From: Brachycybe producta
Lineage: Eukaryota > Arthropoda > Diplopoda > Playtdesmida > Andrognathidae
NCBI GenBank assembly: GCA_036925085.1
Contig: JAUPFP010000009.1
Span: 1,222,001-1,286,000 of the forward strand
Direction of reading: 5' to 3'
DNA: 64,000 bases
Numbering within the stretch: position 1 is the stretch's first letter; every line of letters starts with the position of its first letter. This document shows positions 1-10,830 of the stretch, piece by piece. A model generated the notes under the pieces. That model worked only from the letters and a program-made list of their open reading frames with translations, had not been told where the DNA came from and did not search any database. Made by a program: the position numbers and the translations under genes.

Positions 1-244
1 AATAGCGCTTTCATGTATATTTCGTGTATGTGTGTTTATCATGAATAAATTATTATTTTATATATATTATTAAGCTTTGCCTGTGTATAACGCTGTACAA
101 ACACGGACAAAAACGTTTAAAGCACGTCGGAATTTATTTAAATATAAATAAACCGGTTTTTTCTCATGTTCAACTTTATGTTGCGCTCTACCGATCCAAA
201 AATCCAAACAATAATAAGGTGCTTATAAAATTATATATATAATA

Positions 245-673
245 TCCCAGGTGTGTGTGTGTGTGTGTGGAGTAACAGAAACCATTGAAGCACGTCGGAA
301 TGTATATCAATTTGAATAAATGAACCGGTTTTTTTTCTCAAGGTCAACTATATGTTGAACTCTTCCTTTGGAAAGTGTAGAAAAGGGGGGGGGGAGAGAG
401 AGACACAGAGAGAGAGAGAGAGAGAGACACAGAAAGAAAAGTGGGAGGGGATGAGGGGAAAAGTTTGGAAAGTGTCGAAGGGGGAGAGAGAGAGAAAAGT
501 GAGAGGGGGTGAAGGGAAAAGGTTGGAAAGTGTAGAAGGGGGAGAGAGAGAGAAAAGTGGGAGAGGGTGACTGAAATTGAAATGAAAGGAGTAAAAAAAG
601 GAAAAAACGACGCGCATGCGCACATTTGCCTGTGAATTTTGCTCCCGTCATTTATGACGGGTTACCCCACTAG
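245..673 (+). mobile_element. Helitron-like non-autonomous element, copy 1
   Basis: The element starts TCCCAGGTGTG directly after an A and ends CTAG directly before a T. Just inside the 3' end is the perfect hairpin CCCGTCATTTATGACGGG, 8 nt before CTAG. TC start, CTRR end, subterminal hairpin and an A/T target without duplication are known Helitron hallmarks; no Rep/helicase gene is present. The inside is purine-rich (GAGA and GGGGA runs), so reading frames here are low-complexity artefacts. Confidence 0.65.
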
Positions 674-687
674 TTATATATATAATA

Positions 688-1121
688 TCCCAGGTCTGTG
701 TATCTATCTATATGTGTTTCTGTCTCTGAAGTAACACTGTACAACCATTGAAGCATGTCGAAATTTATATAAATTTGAATAAATGAAGACATGAACAGCT
801 TTTTTTTTTTTCTCAAGGTCAACTATATGTTGCACCCTTCCCATCCAAGAACCCCATGATATTAAATTGGAGAGGGAAAAGGGTTGAAAAGTGTAGAGGG
901 GGGGGGGAGAGAGAAACATGGAGGGGGAAAAAGTGGGAGGGGTGACTGAAATTAAAATGAAAGGAGTAAAAAAAGGAAAAAACGACGCACATGCGCACAA
1001 TTGAATGTGAATTTCGCTCCCGTTATTTATGACGGGTTACCCCACTAGTAGTTAAATACTTTTAGTAGCAAAATTAAACTAGAATTTTGCTTCCGTCATT
1101 TATGACGGATTACACCACTAG
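688..1121 (+). mobile_element. Helitron-like element, copy 2, with a second 3' terminus
   Basis: It starts TCCCAGGTCTG after an A, 14 bases downstream of copy 1. A first 3' end (hairpin plus CTAG) lies at 1045-1048. A second, slightly diverged hairpin and CTAG end lies at 1118-1121, after a 70-base spacer. The same double terminus occurs in the minus-strand copy at 29852-30298, so the arrangement was probably inherited and not made here. Confidence 0.6.
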
Positions 1122-1647
1122 TTCACAAGTTATTCGAACTAAACAGCTGCTGATATTAATATAATTTTATTTGTCTTTTGTTATATTAAATAATTATTTA
1201 AATAGTAATTTTGTCTCACTGGAGTTTTCTTAGCTAAGGGATTATTAATTAACTATATATTCATTAACCCTTACATAGTTGTAAAATAATTCCATGAAAC
1301 ATTTTATAACATAAAAAGAAAAAATACATAATTTTCAAAAGTTAACACGTCTTTTAACAGCGTTCATTCTTTCTTGAACCACCCTGTATATGACACACCC
1401 ACACACAAGTTAACGAGGCAATCATTTATTATTTCAACTAATCAACCAAGTACCATCTAACCAGTTACGAACACTAAAGAACTCGCAGAGTTCCTCTTGA
1501 ATTTTTGGACAAAAGCAACAAAAAAATGTTTTTTTTAACACACAATTCTCCCATCTAACTCATAACCTTTGTTAACAGTCACAAATCATTGTTATATGAT
1601 ACATACTGCCCATATACTTTATAGTATATGACAATAATATCAAATTG
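1122..1647. other. AT-rich intergenic stretch
   Basis: No coding region, RNA gene or clear repeat boundary is visible. The base composition resembles the rest of the intergenic DNA. Confidence 0.5.
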
Positions 1648-1985
1648 GAAATCAATAATAAGTAGGGTTCGTATTTTCATGCAAAATCAAGCAAAATATT
1701 TCTCAATCTGTGGCCCAAATGCCAATTGTGAAATAATCATCATCGTTAGAACAACTGCAGATTACGCTTTTTCTAATCAAGGTTGGTTAGATACTAGATG
1801 TTTGGATACTATCAGTTGTCGACTAGAGTTGTTGCCTCTAACCAGGTGTTTTTGATTGAAAAAAAAATCATAATTGTTGGTTGATCTAAATGGAAGATTG
1901 TTACTGCACAATTGGCTCTTGGACCACAGATTGAGAAACATTTTACTTGATATTGCATGAAAATCCGAACCCTAATAATAAGTAA
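1648..1985. repeat. Palindromic MITE, about 340 bp
   Basis: The left arm (AATAATAAGTAGGGTTCG, then TTTTCATGCAA and CTCAATCTGTGG) is matched by an inverted right arm (CCACAGATTGAG, TTGCATGAAAA, CCGAACCCTAATAATA). A related sequence with the same 'CTCTAACCAG' centre lies at 41800-41965. No transposase is present. Confidence 0.6.
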
Positions 1986-1991
1986 GGCGAA

Positions 1992-3524
1992 TGTCAAAGA
2001 AAAAATGTTAATTTTAAAAAAAACACACAGTCGTGGCAATATGTTTATTTTTCATATTTAAAGTTGTCCAATATTAAGTTTTCAAAGTGCAACGTGCACC
2101 TCAAATATAGTCTGATCGAGTGATAGAATGACAAAAAAATTGGTACGTGTCCTTCTATTTTTAAAACATTTCAAAATCACGAATTTCTAACTCATCTTAA
2201 ACTCCATTAAGTACGCCCAAATAAGAAGAAAAAAAATCCATTAAAATGCTCGAAAAAATACGTACAAATAATTAAAAAAAAAAACAGAAAAAAATCAGCA
2301 TGCGCGCCAATGTGTTGGCTTCACTGTGATTTAATTGTGGTTTTTTAAAATTATTTTTAGGTATTTTTACGAGCATTTTTAATGGATGTCTTTTTTTTTG
2401 CTTAGGAGCGCATACTCAATGGAGTTTAACATAAAGAGTTAGAAATTCGCGATTTTGAATTCGTTTTTTTAAAAATAGAACCGCACACACCAATTTTTTG
2501 TCATTCTATCACTCGATCAGCATATATTTAAGGTGCACATTGCAAAAGGTGGCTGTTTTTTAATTTTTTTTTAAAAAATCAAATAAATCGATTTTTTTAT
2601 TTAAATCAGATTTTTTTCATTTTTTTCATTTATATGAAATATTAAATTTTTTTATGATGATGTTTGCAAAAATGAGTAATACTAACATTGTTAATTGTTA
2701 AGTTAGTGTTGTTACTAAACATTCAAATTTGAAAATAATAAGTTTCAAGCACTTTTAATTTAACATTCTGAACATATAAACACAAGCTTTGCATTGCAAT
2801 GTTTTCAGTTCCCAAAGCAAATCAGTGCATCAAAAGGTAAACTTGGTTAAATCACTTTTAAAAAAAAAAAAACACGATTTTTACATCTTCATAAGATGTA
2901 AAATTTGTGTTTTTTAAATAGCTTGTCAAGTTCTATCATCGGTAAACAGTGGTAAGTCCACAGTTTTACACATTGGCTACTAGATGGTGGTATACCATGT
3001 TAAGTCCTATTCCTTCAATGAACAGAAAAACTTTCAAACGACTCCTCTGTAAAATTTAGGTTTGGTGACTTAACACAGTTTACCTCTGAGGCTCTTAAAT
3101 AGATTGCTATATATATATGTATGTATGTATCTCTTTAACGATTTTTCCACCAGTCAATTGGGGATATTTCCTCAAGTATATCTTCCAAAAAAATAATACA
3201 TTAATGAAAGGACTACCACTGGACTTTTATTTTATAAACATGCAAAATGCTGGGAACTGATTCATTTTTATTGTATAATTTTAATATTTAAATAAATGTG
3301 ATTTTTTTAAATCATTTGATTTAAATCACTGCCACCCTGACATTGCACTTTGAAAACTTAATATTGGACAACTTTAAATATGAAAAATAAACGCATTGCC
3401 ACGACTGTGTATTTTAAAAACTAACGTTTCTTCTTTAACATCGGGTCTATGGTCTCTATAGAAAAACTATGCTAGCGCTCTTTGCGGAGATTTTTCGAAG
3501 TAATTTTGTGATATAGCCCCTTAA
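1992..3524. mobile_element. Palindrome family A, copy 1 (split by a hAT-like insertion)
   Basis: This is a near-perfect inverted repeat of about 740 bp once the 795-bp insertion at 2545-3339 is removed. The right end is complete (TTTTTCGAAGTAATTTTGTG then the TAGCC..CTTAA terminus); the left end is truncated. The family typically has termini TTAAGAGGCTACATC, arms containing GCTGATCGAGTGATAGAATG, and a centre near CAGCACGTGCGCCAA. No coding capacity is visible. TTAA ends suggest a piggyBac-type mobiliser, which is inference. Confidence 0.7.
2545..3339. mobile_element. hAT-like non-autonomous element with 8-bp target duplication
   Basis: A 795-bp insertion lies inside family A copy 1. It is flanked by the exact 8-bp direct repeat ACATTGCA (2537-2544 and 3340-3347). 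The right end reads GCCACCCTG and the left AAAGGTGGC, so the terminal repeats are short and imperfect. Other family A copies carry the uninterrupted site (GCACATTGCACTTTG). An 8-bp duplication with CAGGGTGGC-like ends is typical of hAT. No transposase frame remains. Confidence 0.75.
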
Positions 3525-3919
3525 TTGAAATCTTAGTTTCAAGAAAGGCTGGCCTACAATTTCAGTCGGAGCATGTCATTTTAAGAATGTAAGCAGCTAG
3601 ATAATAGGCACAAGGCTGCTTTGCCCTTTGTTTGTGAAACAGGAAATGGGAGAATTGGACAATGTGCCGTGAACAACAACACCGCGGGGTTTGATGTGTG
3701 GGCACTGGGCAGAAGTGGTCTGTGGGGATACTCGTGTAAAGGGGGGGGGGAGTCATTAAGGCTTTCTGTTGTAACAATGTGAAGTTTAAAGCAATATTTA
3801 GTGGGCGCCAAGTTTTTGGTCTTTCCCAGGACGACATATTACATAGTCGACCCCTGCTACATCCATAAACAGACATCTCTGCTCAGCACTAACTTGTCGT
3901 TTGCACCGCTCCCCCTTTT
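3525..3919. other. Intergenic stretch without supported gene
   Basis: A reading frame of about 100 codons on the minus strand has no recognisable domain and no splice or start context. A run of G lies near 3741. Nothing else is visible. Confidence 0.4.
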
Positions 3920-4080
3920 GAGCATGATCAATTTCTAATTGGTTAGTTACTTGGTCTGATATCACAAGCCACGCCCCTTTTCAATTTCAAATTTGTTGAT
4001 ATTTGGTTTGACGCTCTTAAAAGGGCGGGGCGAACAAAATCTTACTGCTGGGGCAGAGATGAGGCCTGTCATCCATAAAC
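3920..4080. repeat. GGGCGG/CCAATTAG-type MITE fragment
   Basis: It contains TTTCTAATTGGTTAG, CTTGGTCTGATATC, CACGCCCCTTTT and AAAAGGGCGGGGC in the order seen in the CAGGCAA hairpin MITEs of this window. The inner motifs are shared but the outer ends differ, so it belongs to a related subfamily. Confidence 0.5.
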
Positions 4081-4111
4081 GTATTCCAGTTTTCTCCAAT
4101 AAGAATATCAT

Positions 4112-4150
4112 CGGAAATAACACTTGATGTACCATCAAGTGTTATTTCCG
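4112..4150. repeat. Perfect 18-bp hairpin
   Basis: CGGAAATAACACTTGATG is followed by a 3-nt loop and then its exact complement. It is isolated in AT-rich intergenic DNA. It could be a remnant of a tiny inverted-repeat element; no T-run or gene end suggests a terminator. Confidence 0.7.
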
Positions 4151-4376
4151 CTTTTTACACAATAGCAACAATACATATACTATACAATGATGACAGCAAC
4201 AAAAAAAGTCATGAAAAATTTTCAAAAACAAAATATTTACTTTAGATATGTCTTATTTTTTTTGTTTTAATTTTTTTAAAAAAAATTAAAATTTTAATAG
4301 AAAATTCCCCAAAAAATCTTTTTGCTATTAAAAATACCAACGATTACCCAACAATTACAAAAACGATTTTTAAAAT

Positions 4377-4901
4377 TTAAGAGCCTAGATACACGTCCTC
4401 CATCTTGTTTTGAGCAGACGACAACGAGACAAATGAGTGTTATTATATGGTGTTACTAAAACTACAAGAAATCGCCTCACAATCACTCAATTAAAATACA
4501 AGAATGATTCTACGCCCCACCCACCCAAATGGGTATAAGGGCTAAATCAATTAAAATACAGTAAAGCGCAAAATGCAATAAAAAGTATTACATTCTTTAA
4601 TTGCTTGATTTATATAATTTTTGAAAAGGTCCTTCTATTTTTAAACAAGGTTCAAAATCGTTCGTTTTTTTAACCCCATGTTAAATCCCATTGGATCAAA
4701 AACCGTCCCACAAACTCGCATAACAATTAGCACGTGTATTAATCTATTGGCTTCGCGATGTTTTCTTTTTATAAGCTTAGCACACGAAACTATTTTTCTA
4801 TTAATTATTATGTGACTTGAAACCTGGAAGAAAAAAAAAAAAAACGTTAAAAAACCGTTTTTGAAATCACTAATCACTAAACACTGTATCTAGGCTCTTA
4901 A
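4377..4901. mobile_element. Palindrome family B, copy 1
   Basis: It is bounded by TTAA on both sides, with ends TTAAGAGCCTAGATACACG and GTATCTAGGCTCTTAA. Inside are GACAACGAGACAAATGAGTG, AAGGTCCTTCTATTTTTAAA and TTAAATCCCATTGGATC. It has no coding capacity. The flank ACGATTTTTAAAATTT recurs inverted near 5300, so it sits inside another repeat. Confidence 0.7.
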
Positions 4902-5012
4902 AAATGAAGTGACTTTTCATGAGTCGCCAAACGACCCCATTTTAAATTTCCAAAAACCAAAGTTTCCCCTCTATTTTTTGCGACAAAGATTGTCACCTCA
5001 CATTTCCAGAAT

Positions 5013-5362
5013 TCCTTAATTGAATACACGTATTCCCTATTCCTATTCAACTCAATTACAACCTTCCACGTGGAATAATTCAAATATGAAATCCATAGTA
5101 CTTTGAAATGAAAGTAATGAGTGAGGTGATTGCAACACATCAGAAATTCGAGTAGAGGAGTAGACTTTGGGGGGAGTTTCGTTGCCACTGTTTGTTGCTT
5201 GGTGGCACATCTATCTGATAAAGTTCATTTATACGAAGTCAACTGATTTTTAGTTTTTTAAATTATATTAATGACTTACTTTAAATTTTAAAAATCGTTT
5301 TGGTAATCGTTGAATAATTCTTGGACAATATTTTGACAAGAAATTTCTCGAGGTAATGGTGG
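5013..5362 (+). repeat. Dispersed repeat shared with 38607-38966
   Basis: About 350 bases match the 38.6-kb segment in the same order: ATACACGTATTCCCTATTC, TAGTACTTTGAAATGAAAG, CAGAAATTCGAGTAGAGG, TGCCACTGTTTGTTG and CATCTATCTGATAAAGT. Neither copy encodes a recognisable protein. Confidence 0.65.
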
Positions 5363-5834
5363 CCTCTTTAAAACAATCCTTAGGCCTTGTTTACATTGGG
5401 GTGACAACATGAACGTTTTGAAAATTTCAACTGATGAAAAATAGAACAAACGTGGCCACTGGCTTATTCACCATTATAGGTGGGAGCCACTTTTTTTTTT
5501 TTTTTTTGAGAACAGAAAAAAGTTGAGCTTTGTTCAACTCATTTTTAATGAATTTTCTGTTCACTTTTTATGGAAAATTTTCTCATTTAAGTATTCTGTC
5601 GTGATTTTCTGAGAGCGGATTTCCGCGTTTGTGTTCCAGGTTTTAATGAAGTTATTTACACCAACAACTAGGCTAACAAGCAATATTGATAAAGTCAACA
5701 TCGATAGGGCGCAATGAAACATACAAGTATACGTAAATGTCAATTAACATTTTGACAATTTCCACAACATTCAACAGCTGTTAAAATAAACATCACTGTT
5801 TTAAATATTCATATAATTATGTACTGTATATTAT
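5363..5834. other. Intergenic, with a fragment of the GCCTTGTTT MITE
   Basis: Bases 5390-5480 (GGCCTTGTTTACATTGGGG, then GAAAATTTCAACTGATG) match the termini of the element at 53035-53615. The rest is AT-rich with no supported gene. Confidence 0.45.
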
Positions 5835-6615
5835 TTAGAAGCAACATCACTAAATTACTTTGAAAAATCTCCGCAATCTATTGAGCCCATAGACCCAATG
5901 TTAAAGAAAAAATGTTCATTTTTGAAATACACAGTCGCACGGCAATAGATTTTTCATATTTAAAGTTGTCCAATATTAAGTTTTCAAAGTCCAATGTGCA
6001 CCTTAAATATATGCTGATCGAGTGCTAGAATGACAAAAAATTGGTAAGTGCGGTTACATATTTAAAAACTATTTCAAAATCGCGAATCTTTAACTCTTAT
6101 GTTGAACTCCATTGAGTATGCTCTCGTAAGCAAAAAACATTAAAATGCTCTTAAAAATACCTAAAAATAATTTTAAAAAACCAGAATTAAACCACAGCGA
6201 AGCCAACACATTGGCACACGTGCTGAATTTTTACTGTTTTTTTTAAAAAATTATTTTCACGTATTTTTACGAGTATTATTAATGGTTTTTTTTTGCTTAG
6301 GAGCGCGTTCTCAATAGAGTTTAACATAAAGAGTTAGAAATTCGCGATTTTGAAATACTTTTTAAAAATAGAACCGCACTTACCAATTTTTTGTCATTCT
6401 ATCACTCGATCAGCATATATTTAAGGTGCACAATGCACTTTGAAAACTTAATATCGGACAACTTTAAATATTAAAAATAAACATATTGCCACGACTGTGA
6501 ATTTTAAAAATTAACATTTTTTCGTTTTAACTTTGGGTCTATGGGCTCAACCGAAAAACGATGCTAGCGCTCTTTGCGGAAATTTTTCGAAGTAATTTAG
6601 TGATCTAGCCTGTTA
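5835..6615. mobile_element. Palindrome family A, copy 2
   Basis: It is a full-length but degenerate inverted repeat. The left end ACATCACTAAATTACTTTG and right end TAATTTAGTGATCTAGCC have lost the consensus TTAAGAGG; the internal GCTGATCGAG and CTCGATCAGC arms remain. There is a short deletion near 5880. Confidence 0.65.
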
Positions 6616-7179
6616 AGTGACAAGATAAATTTTTTTTACAACATAGAGGAAAATCGTGATAGGTTTATCTCTCTCTCTCAAACATAAACTTTTAATTTGA
6701 CAAACATCAATGTAAAAGGCACGCCCACAAAACAATGATCCATAAGTGAAACAATCAACTCAACAAAGATTAATAAATCCACCAATAACAACGAAAAACA
6801 AGTTTATGGTGTCATTTTGTCTGAATAATGATAAAAACACCCAGTAGAGACTGCTGCAGTCGAGTACAATGGTTAGAAAAATATAATTTAATTCTTATTC
6901 CTAAATTTGTCACGTGTACGTGCAATCATTTTAGAGCCTAGTGCTATAATCTGAACTTCATTCAGTAGACGCCATCATATAATTTTTCAATACATACAAT
7001 ATGCACCATCCTACCTCTAGTCAACCTAAGACATGACCGCACATCACACGGAAAAAGTGTCGCAACTCGAAAATTGCAGTTTTTCAGGAGAACATCATTT
7101 TCCGCAATACATAGTTGGCCTTACAGGTTCTAGCTCTCGAATCATTTTGATTTTAGTGTCAAACTCACAAAGACCCTAC
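6616..7179. other. Intergenic stretch without supported gene
   Basis: AT-rich DNA with a short (TC)n run near 6665. No coding region with recognisable motifs is visible. Confidence 0.4.
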
Positions 7180-8120
7180 ATGCCCCCATATCCCATTTTA
7201 CCACCAAGTTCAAGCTTGTTTGGACCTTCCTTCTACCCCTTTTACCTCCCAGGTCCCAACTCATTACGCGTTTCGGCAGCTCATCCTACCCACTCCTACA
7301 GTAATTACATGCCCAAACAACCTCAGCCTAATTTCCTGCATCATTTCTGTTATTCAAGCTACCCTTTGATAAGTCATTTCTGATCCTATCCTTTCTTTTT
7401 TAAGGTAGGTTTATACTCCAAACTTTGCTAAGATTAGCAAGCTTTGAAGCTTGTAAAAATTAGCTCCCCAAAGCTTAGCATGTTCATACAAACACGTCGT
7501 CTTGCAAGCTTCACTGCATTTTATATCCTCTATAGTCTATAAAACACAAAATAGAACCCTTCCCATTCTGGAAGAAAAAAAAAGGCGTGACTTGTTCAAC
7601 CCATTTGCGTACTTTTCATGATTGGTGCTTTGAATTGCTAAGGTGTGAAAAGTTGAACAATTTCAACATTAGCTAGCTTCATGCTCTGGCGAAGGCCAAA
7701 GCCTGAAGCTCTGACGTCATTTTTGAAGCTTCGCAAGCTGCTTTACCACTTAGCAAGGGAGTATAAACCAAGCCTTATCCCACACATAAACCACATTCAT
7801 TCACATTTCATCCATCTGCAGTCTATCCTCTCCCCTCTTCTTGGCTATCCAACATTCTGACCGATACAACATAGCTGGTCTAACCAATGTCCTATAAAAC
7901 TTGCAATTTAGTATTAGTGGCATCCTCCTGTCACATAATACCCCACAAGCCCGTCACCCCTTATGCCAACCTACGTTGATCCCGTTTGTAATATCTAAAT
8001 CTATGCCACCATCGTCCTATAGGACCGATCTTAAATATTTAAAGTCATTCCCCTGTTGCATTCTAGTGTCCCCAAGTCTACGCCCATCCTTTGACACATC
8101 TTTCCCATCCCACTGAAATT
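7180..8120 (-). pseudogene. RTE-type LINE fragment: reverse transcriptase C-terminal region
   Basis: Read on the minus strand from about 8120 to 7180 there are blocks typical of RTE-clade retrotransposons. In order: NCKFYRTLVRPAMLYRSECW with IAKKRGEDRLQMDEM (about 7800-7925), KDRIRNDLSKGSL (about 7360-7400), RLRLFGHV (about 7300), and GGKRGRRKVQTSLNLVVKW (about 7185-7250). Such elements encode an endonuclease/reverse transcriptase; this is the 3' part only. Stops and frameshifts separate the blocks, and a MITE (7401-7777) interrupts the sequence. The fragment is inactive. The clade call rests on the spacing of remembered family motifs. Confidence 0.7.
7401..7777. mobile_element. MITE nested in the RTE fragment
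   Basis: Termini TAAGGTAGGTTTATACTCC and GGAGTATAAACCAAGCCTTA are inverted repeats. The inner sequence is rich in AAGCTT and GCAAGCT, also inverted. Removing it brings the RTE blocks on either side together, which marks it as a later insertion. Confidence 0.65.
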
Positions 8121-8427
8121 TCATGTCTTCGTTTTTTTTTGTGTTAAATGCCAATAATTTTAACTGTAGACATCCAATCAAGGCATGAGCCAACCGGTTG
8201 CTATTGCAGAGTGGTTTTTGTAATTGTAATTGTAGGTTGAGAATGTTCTACACGTTCCCTATTGGAAATATACGCTTGTGTGCCACTTTTCCATGTGATG
8301 TGCACTGTATTAAATTTGAGTGCCCTCTACCTCGTGTAGTCTACTTTTCTTTTTTTTACATAAATCACAAATGATAGTATAGGTTGTAATAGGTAGAGGG
8401 TGCTAGAATCCGATATGTGTCTTTAGC
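8121..8427. other. Intergenic, with a LINE-type TAATTG tail
   Basis: At 8217-8234 the run TGTAATTGTAATTGTAG resembles the (TAATTG)n tail of the CR1-like LINEs at 18.6 and 25.0 kb. Otherwise no gene is visible. Confidence 0.4.
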
Positions 8428-8755
8428 TGGGTTCACACTACTCAACAAATTGTTGTAACTAGTAGTGCAGGATCACAAAACGCCACTTGCGACACATGTT
8501 GTGGAGAATGGAAACTTTGCAGTGATGCCAAAGTTGTTGTAACCAATGGGACTGCAAATGTCTACGCATTGTGGGTTTTACTATAATGAAGCTATTAGGT
8601 TATGGGTAATGAATGCCTGCAGTGAACTAGGTCACTAGAATATGTCAAATAGTCCGATGAAATGACATTCTTGAGTAGAATGAAGTTTATTCATTTGTAT
8701 AACACAGATTACACAGCACTGTACAACAATTTGTGGCTTTGTGTGAGCCCTTCAG
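8428..8755. repeat. MITE with GGGTTCACACTACTC termini
   Basis: The left end GGGTTCACACTACTCAAC with AAATTGTTGTA is inverted at the right end (TACAACAATTTGTGG, GTGTGAGCCC). A similar left end, GGGGTCACACTGTTCAAC, recurs at 9589, and ACAACAATTTGTTGAG at 11066. The family is thus present more than once. Confidence 0.5.
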
Positions 8756-8785
8756 TATAGTTCTTATCATACAAGCAACATTTCA

Positions 8786-9579
8786 TTAAGAGGCTACATC
8801 ACAAAACTAATTCGAAAAATCTCTACAAAGAGCGCTGGCATCGTTGTTCTATTGAGCCCATAGACCCAATGTTAAAGAAAAAAATGATAATTTTTTAAAA
8901 TGCACAGTCGCGGCAATATGTTTATTTTTCATATTTAAAGTTGTCCAATTTTTATGGTTCAAAGTGCAATGTGCACCTTAAATATATGCTGATCGAGTGA
9001 TAGAATGACAAAAAATTATTAAGTGTGGTTATATTTTTTAAAACTATTTCAACATGGCGAATTTCTAACTCTTATGTTAAACTCCATTGAGTACGCGCTC
9101 GTTAGCAAAAACCACCCATTAAAATGCTCGTAAAAATACGTACAGTAAAAAAATAAATTTTAAAAAACCCCAAAAAAAAAAGAAGAAATCAGCACGTGCA
9201 CCAATGTGTTGGACTTACTGTGGTTTAATTGTGTTTTTTTTTTTAAATATTTTTAGGTTATGAAGGTTTTTTTTGGCTTACAAGCACATACTCTTAATGG
9301 AGTTTAACATAAGAGTTAGAAATTCGCGATTTTGAAATACTGCACTTACCAATTTTCTGTCATTCTATCACTCGATCAGCATATATATAAGGTGCCCATT
9401 GCACTTTGAAAAATTAATATTGGACAACTTTAAATATGAAAAATAAACATATTGCCGCAACTGTGTATTTTAAAAAATTATTTTTTTCTTTAACTTTGGG
9501 TTGATGAGCTCAATAGAAAAACTATGCTAGCGCTCTTTGCGGAGATTTTTCGAAGTAATTTTGCGATGTAGCCTCTTAA
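8786..9579. mobile_element. Palindrome family A, copy 3
   Basis: This is a complete copy bounded by TTAA at both ends (TTAAGAGGCTACATC and GATGTAGCCTCTTAA), 794 bp including both TTAA. The arms are inverted repeats over nearly the whole length. It is one of the best-preserved copies in the window. Confidence 0.75.
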
Positions 9580-9689
9580 ATTCAGCAGGGGTCACACTGT
9601 TCAACAAATTGTTCTAAAGCGTTGTAATGTGTGTATTGTGCAGGAACTTTCATATCCTTCTTTTTCTGGAGTGCTATTAAACTTGATGA

Positions 9690-10830
9690 GAACAAGTTTG
9701 GATTTGATTTGGATTTTGAACAAATGTAGCAGATTTGGATTTGAATTTCTATGTAATGTAAATGAAAGGATTTGAATTTATTTATTCTGTTTTAATAAAT
9801 TGCATTTGTTAGTTTTAAATATTTTTTTAGCTTTTGTGCGTTTTTTTGCAATTATACAAGGGGCAGTCAGAAAGTAAGTTGCACTCACTCACAACTCAAG
9901 AAGTACAAGCAATTTTATAATGCAACTATTTTGTTGTAGTTTTATAGTAAACATAAACTATTTTTCTACATAATCAACCATACCCCCCCCCCCCCCCCCT
10001 TCTTGCATTTTTTTTTTTAAATCGCTGAACAAGTTTTGTGATTCCAGGGCGACAAATCAGGACTGGAGCCTCCCTACAGGCCTGATTTATCGCCCTGCGA
10101 TTTTCATGTTGTCGGCTTGAACAAATCATTTCATCAACGTGCTGAACATCGTCAGCTGTTGTTGATGAGCTTCGTCTCTCAACACATGTATCGACATCAG
10201 TGCTATCAGTACGGCCGTTCTCGAACCTTTTCCCCCATTTCTCCAACTTCTTGGCTTCAAATAAGCTTCTCACCATAAACTTCATGCACTCTGCTTATGA
10301 ATTTCAGTGAGAGTACACTTTTTCAACCATAAAAATCGCATTACTGCACGAATTTCAATTTTGGACGATGCAACAGTAGTAGTTGCCACTGTTTTTAACG
10401 GATAAGAAATGAGTTATCAACATTACAATCGATATATTGATAATGAAGTTCAAACAGTGTTGTCTCAACCGCCCATCAAAATATATCGCCGTGGAGGAAA
10501 ATTATGAACATGTGCAACTTATTTTTTGACTGCCACTCGTAAAGACCGAACATTACAACAGTATTTTGAATTCCTGTCTCATCTGGAAGAGTGGAAAGGG
10601 CGTTTTCAACTGCTGGGAATATACTTAGTGAACAATGGTCAAATGCATTTGGATGCAGTAAAAAAAATAACGACAAATTAAAAACATTATCGGATTTGGA
10701 ATTTGGATTTACATGATAAATGTTATGCTTTGAATTTGGATTTAAGAAACTATGTTTAAGTTGGATTTGGATTTGTCCAATGAGGATATGGATTTGATTC
10801 AATCCAGATAAATTCACCAAATCCAATACC
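9690..10830 (+). repeat. GGATTTG-rich degenerate repeat, split by a mariner
   Basis: Degenerate GGATTTGGATTTGATT-type repeats lie at 9690-9790 and 10690-10810, either side of the mariner at 9857-10539. They may be one low-complexity repeat that the mariner entered. No protein is recognisable. Confidence 0.5.
9857..10539 (-). mobile_element. Defective mariner-like transposon with internal inversion
   Basis: Terminal repeats CAAGGGGCAGTCAGAAAGTA (left) and the complement of CGAGTGGCAGTCAAAAAATA (right) are flanked by TA on both sides. On the minus strand, from about 10400 to 10140, lie transposase N-terminal residues (SSKIEIRAVMRFLWLKK, then KWGKRFENGRTDSTD and TTADDVQHVDEM). On the plus strand at 10062-10120 is the C-terminal block PPYRPDLSPCDFHVVG, in opposite orientation. 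A degraded minus-strand copy of the same block (SPDLSPW) lies beside it. Most of the catalytic domain is missing, so the element cannot be active. Confidence 0.75.

Noticed and set aside
307-651. Pro/Leu/Ser-rich and Arg/Glu-rich frames near the window start
   Set aside because: They come from the purine-rich interior of a Helitron-like element; the same happens at 704, 29948, 49233, 50475 and 54987.
7033-7383. Pro/Ser-rich 116-codon plus-strand frame
   Set aside because: Mostly antisense to the RTE-type LINE blocks; no domain or splice signals.
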